DNA of 64,000 nucleotides from Sinonovacula constricta. Lineage: Eukaryota > Mollusca > Bivalvia > Cardiida > Solecurtidae. Position 1 is the stretch's first letter; each line of letters starts with the position of its first letter. Below the pieces are notes generated by a model. The model saw only the letters and a program-made list of their open reading frames with translations, was not told the origin of the DNA and did not search any database. The position numbers were made by a program, and so were the translations under genes. The stretch lies in NCBI GenBank assembly GCA_007844125.1, contig CM017557.1:65520349-65584348 (forward strand), written 5' to 3'. Shown here one piece after another: positions 61,091-64,000 of this stretch.

Positions 61091-61259
61091 GATGACCATG
61101 TTTAACAAGGACCTAGTCGTTAATAAAGCACTGGACTTGATCGGCAAGCTCCAGCATAAGTATGGATTTAAACCCAAGTTTTACAGGGTCACCCCTAAAT
61201 TCTCACCCGAGACTGAGGAATTACCCACAATCCTCGAGGGGGTCATCTACAACGCTCTG
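61091..61259 (+). CDS. Internal coding exon, 56 codons plus one base, product unknown
   Basis: An acceptor TGTTGCCTAG (61090) and a donor CTCTG|GTACGT (61259/61260) flank a frame reading MTMFNKDLVVNKALDLIG, then GFKPKFYRVTPKF, PETEELPTIL and EGVIYNAL. It enters in phase 2 (one base completes a codon) and leaves in phase 0. It is clearly richer in GC and in balanced codons than its flanks; the frame past the donor soon stops. The peptide mixes amphipathic helix-like and basic parts; I do not recognise the family. Upstream partners may be 17531-17571 (phase-compatible) and 10602-10697. The next exon is beyond the window or unrecognised. ATG 61065, upstream of the acceptor, is not needed if the exon is internal. 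Confidence 0.7.
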
Positions 61260-61384
61260 GTACGTAGACTGTTTTAGATATTATTATAAATGACATACAT
61301 ACACAATGATTAAAATTACATGTATATATGATGTGATAATACGGGCAGCATATTTATCCATGTTTATTATATAAATCTGAATTG

Positions 61385-61470
61385 AACAAAGGCGGGTTGA
61401 TATGCATCTAGCCCTAGGCTCAAACCCTGAACTTCCACTGGCAAGGTGTATGTTATATTGACTGAACTTA
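61385..61470 (-). mobile_element. Possible tRNA-like remnant
   Basis: Reverse strand has CAGGGTTTGAGCCTAGG, a B-box-like motif. A-box is weak. Confidence 0.25.
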
Positions 61471-61474
61471 GCCT

Positions 61475-62720
61475 GTTTTATTTTTATAGGGTAATATTTT
61501 TTTTCGTAAATATTTGATATGGTAAGCATGTAAATTGTTGTCATCTTTAAAAACCAAAAACAAACATTTTTTAAATTTTTTTATTAGGTCTCAGGAGTTC
61601 AAGCTATATTTGTGGACTAGTTTGTCACAATGTTAAGACTATCTGTCATGATCAATTTTTTGCTTTGAGGAAATGATTAGAATTTTGAACTTCCATACTA
61701 AATTTAACTGGCAGTTATAAAGATATTTCAACATAAATTGCAGGACTAATGATATTTCAACATAGATTAAGGCATAAAATTAAGGCTTACAATTAACAAA
61801 GAATACTATTTTAGTAAAATAAATGTAAGAAGAGGCCTACTTTTGCAGGAACAAATTATTGACAGTGTTTTGGGGGTTTTTTTATAATGAAAGTATATAT
61901 GACCTCGGCAGGTTAGTTATTTCATTACTAATTAAGGCAAATTAATACCTAAGGAGTACTTTAAAGGAAAATTTAAGTATTGTATTATGAATCACATACT
62001 GCAACATACGCCACTTTAGCTTGCTAAAATAATCTCTTTTGAAGTATCTTTAAAACATTATAAGACTTGATTATATCATTCTACTTAAAGAATTATGCTG
62101 GTAAACAAAGCTATTTAATTGAATGATAATCCATTCATTGGTTTGTCATAGAAAATTTTGTACAGAGTATGTATGATAAACACTAAGTATTGGTAGGTAA
62201 GGTGGTATCTAACAGTTCACCTGTATTAAATACATGAAATCTTACCTTAGTTTTAGGAAATTGGGGCAAAAATTATACTACATATATATAATCTAAGTAA
62301 TGACAATTTTTTAACAGCTCATTTGTAAGACGGTACACGTCATATCAATTAAAAAAAATGCTGTAATGACGAACAGACTATTCGGATGATGATTTAACAT
62401 GATCTGATATTTAATCAAAGCTCTGTTTTGACATTGTGTGCACTTAATCCTGTAAGCGATTAAAGATATGCAAATAATGTACTGTGTTCAAAATAAACTG
62501 CATAGCAGATCTTCCATCTCAGTCAGTCACATGTTTATGTTCACTATATATAAGCTCTGCTGGGAGAGCCTCTTTATTATAAAATTTCTTTTTTTACATC
62601 TCCATGTTCTGACAGGATTAGAAATTTAATGCTTTTCTTAAATGATGTTATCTAATGTATGTTTGGTTGCTGGTATTTTTATTGAATGCTGCCCCCAGTG
62701 ACAGCTGTGATCAAAGTATG
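61475..62720. other. Non-coding
   Basis: Nothing recognised. Confidence 0.4.
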
Positions 62721-62724
62721 TTTG

Positions 62725-62995
62725 CTTGTTGGATTTATAATCCCCTAGATCACTTGTTGAATTGTCCGGAGAGGGTGATCACTAAAAGCAGATATAGTGC
62801 TGCTTTCATTGAATATAGCATGCCAGGAACACCTGGCATAAAAATACATCATACCCAAGGCAAATTATCCCAACACCAAGCTAACCAGTAGAACTATAAT
62901 TATAATTGCATGGGTGCTAGCAAAGGAGCAATACCATTTCCATTTTTAATGACTTTGGTGTGCAGTGCTGCTCAGGCTTGAATTATGGACTTACA
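62725..62995 (-). mobile_element. SINE-C copy 6
   Basis: GTGCTGCTTTCATTGAATATAG, GGAACACCTGGCAT and CAATACCATTTCCATTTTTA parallel the reversed SINE-C body. The 78-codon plus-strand frame crosses it and is not a gene. Confidence 0.65.
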
Positions 62996-63221
62996 TGAAG
63001 GTGTTGCTCTAATATTTGTGCTTACAGGTCCGGTCATCAAACTATACAATAGATTTCAGTATAAATAACATCTCCAATTGTTTTTATCCAAAATGAGCTA
63101 TAAATCATGATTCAAGCACATTTAAATTGAGTTTAGTGTATATTTATTTTGCTGAATTAATTTTATATTTAAGTACATGGTCAACATTAGTTGTCAGAAT
63201 TAATCCACAATGGCCCGTTTT

Positions 63222-63440
63222 AACTCTTAGCCTGCTATTTGGGGATTTATGAGGGTTAGGCAAATAGTTCAGATCAAGATCAGACAGTTCCCTGATTGGC
63301 TGTCTGATCAGTATCTGCATTATTTGCTGCTCAGTCTCTGTTTATAAGTTTATCAGCCCTGACATGTAACATATATAATATTAAAGTAAACAATCCTGAG
63401 AATTTATTCATTTTTAAAACAATGTAGCAAGCTTAGGGTG
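63222..63440. repeat. Hairpin element, full copy 23
   Basis: CTCTTAGCCTGCTATTTGG start; arms GCAAATAGTTCAGATCAAGA and GTCTGATCAGTATCTGCATT then ATTTGCTGC; ends AGCAAGCTTAGGGTG. Confidence 0.88.
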
Positions 63441-63540
63441 AAAAAGTTTTTGAAATAATCACTGAGATTGATCTTGGTTATAAAATGTACGAATTACATT
63501 TTACCTATAACTGCTGTCAATTACACAATCATTTAACTCT

Positions 63541-63902
63541 TGGTGTTCTTTTAGTACAAATTGATCAAGTGCAGGCATATAGTGTAGATCTAGATCAGCC
63601 AGCTTCCACAGGGGGTTGTCTTATCCACAGGCGTATCCAGAAAATTTCAATTGGGGGGATGAATCAAGATCCATTCAACTTTATTCCAGTAAATACTAGA
63701 TATATATACACAGTAAGGAACCCATTGACCTAAGCAGTCAACAGACAAAATTTACTTTTTAAGATTAGTTTTTTTAAGATAATATGTGTTTTCACAACTA
63801 TACTCTTTTACCTGGTTGGTGGGGGAAAGGATGCGTCCTCCCTCCTCCCAGCCCCGGATCCATCCCTGGTTATTCACAAAATGTAGCATAATTTGGGTTA
63901 AA
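63541..63902. repeat. Hairpin element copy 24, interrupted by a MITE
   Basis: The left arm (ATAGTGTAGATCTAGATCAG) ends at about 63628. After the insertion the sequence resumes with the family's 3' end, ATGTAGCATAATTTGGGTTA (63881-63900). Confidence 0.75.
63629..63869. mobile_element. Probable hAT-type MITE inside hairpin copy 24
   Basis: Ends read AGGCGTATCCAG and CCGGATCCATCCCTGG, roughly inverted. They lie between TTATCCAC (63621-63628) and TTATTCAC (63870-63877), an 8-bp duplication with one mismatch. The ends resemble a GGCGGATCCAG-type element I recall as common in animals. About 241 bp, no gene. Confidence 0.75.
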
Positions 63903-63950
63903 AACATGCAATATTGCTACCATGAGCTAATACTGGAGTTGCATGCATCT

Positions 63951-63952
<2 letters not shown>

Positions 63953-64000
<48 letters not shown>
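63953..64000. repeat. (CT)n microsatellite
   Basis: Pure CT repeat running off the window end. Confidence 0.97.

Overview
The window looks like AT-rich, intron-rich animal DNA, most probably from a bivalve mollusc. The support is tRNA-derived SINEs with target-site duplications, long non-coding stretches, many minisatellites, GT-AG splice sites and a PHD-finger gene of a type I recall from bivalve genomes. Nothing looks bacterial: there are no operons, no CRISPR array and no intact tRNA or rRNA gene. The assignment to bivalves rests on recalled family resemblance, not on a search.

Layout. Bases 1-6740 hold a compact transposon-like district. It contains a short two-exon PHD-finger gene (1402-2106) with a TATA box, a decayed intronless transposase-like gene (3292-5735), and about a dozen copies of a GGTTCGTTAC-type motif in both orientations from 751 to 6739. 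The PHD protein stops where I would expect a FLYWCH domain in its relatives. The transposase-like copy has several stops and frameshifts but keeps recognisable blocks, including possible DDE/D residues.

Bases 6740-64000 are mostly intronic or intergenic. Two pieces look truly coding, both on the plus strand: a 32-codon candidate first exon (10602-10697) and a 56-codon internal exon (61091-61259). A 41-nt candidate exon at 17531-17571 has good splice sites and the right phase to link them, so one gene with an intron of more than 40 kb is possible. I do not recognise its product.

This second region is packed with repeats. About 24 copies of a hairpin-forming element of about 200 bp occur from 13.6 kb to the end. 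There are three tRNA-derived SINE families: A (4 copies), B (about 11) and C (about 6, plus one tail fragment). At least seven unrelated minisatellites are present, with periods of 25, 29, 31, 42, 53 and 54 bp and one irregular array. A probable hAT-type MITE sits inside a hairpin copy with a near-perfect 8-bp duplication. A SINE-A copy is flanked by a 13-bp duplication and has a matching empty site elsewhere in the window. The hairpin family and the PHD-plus-transposase district are the items most worth following up.
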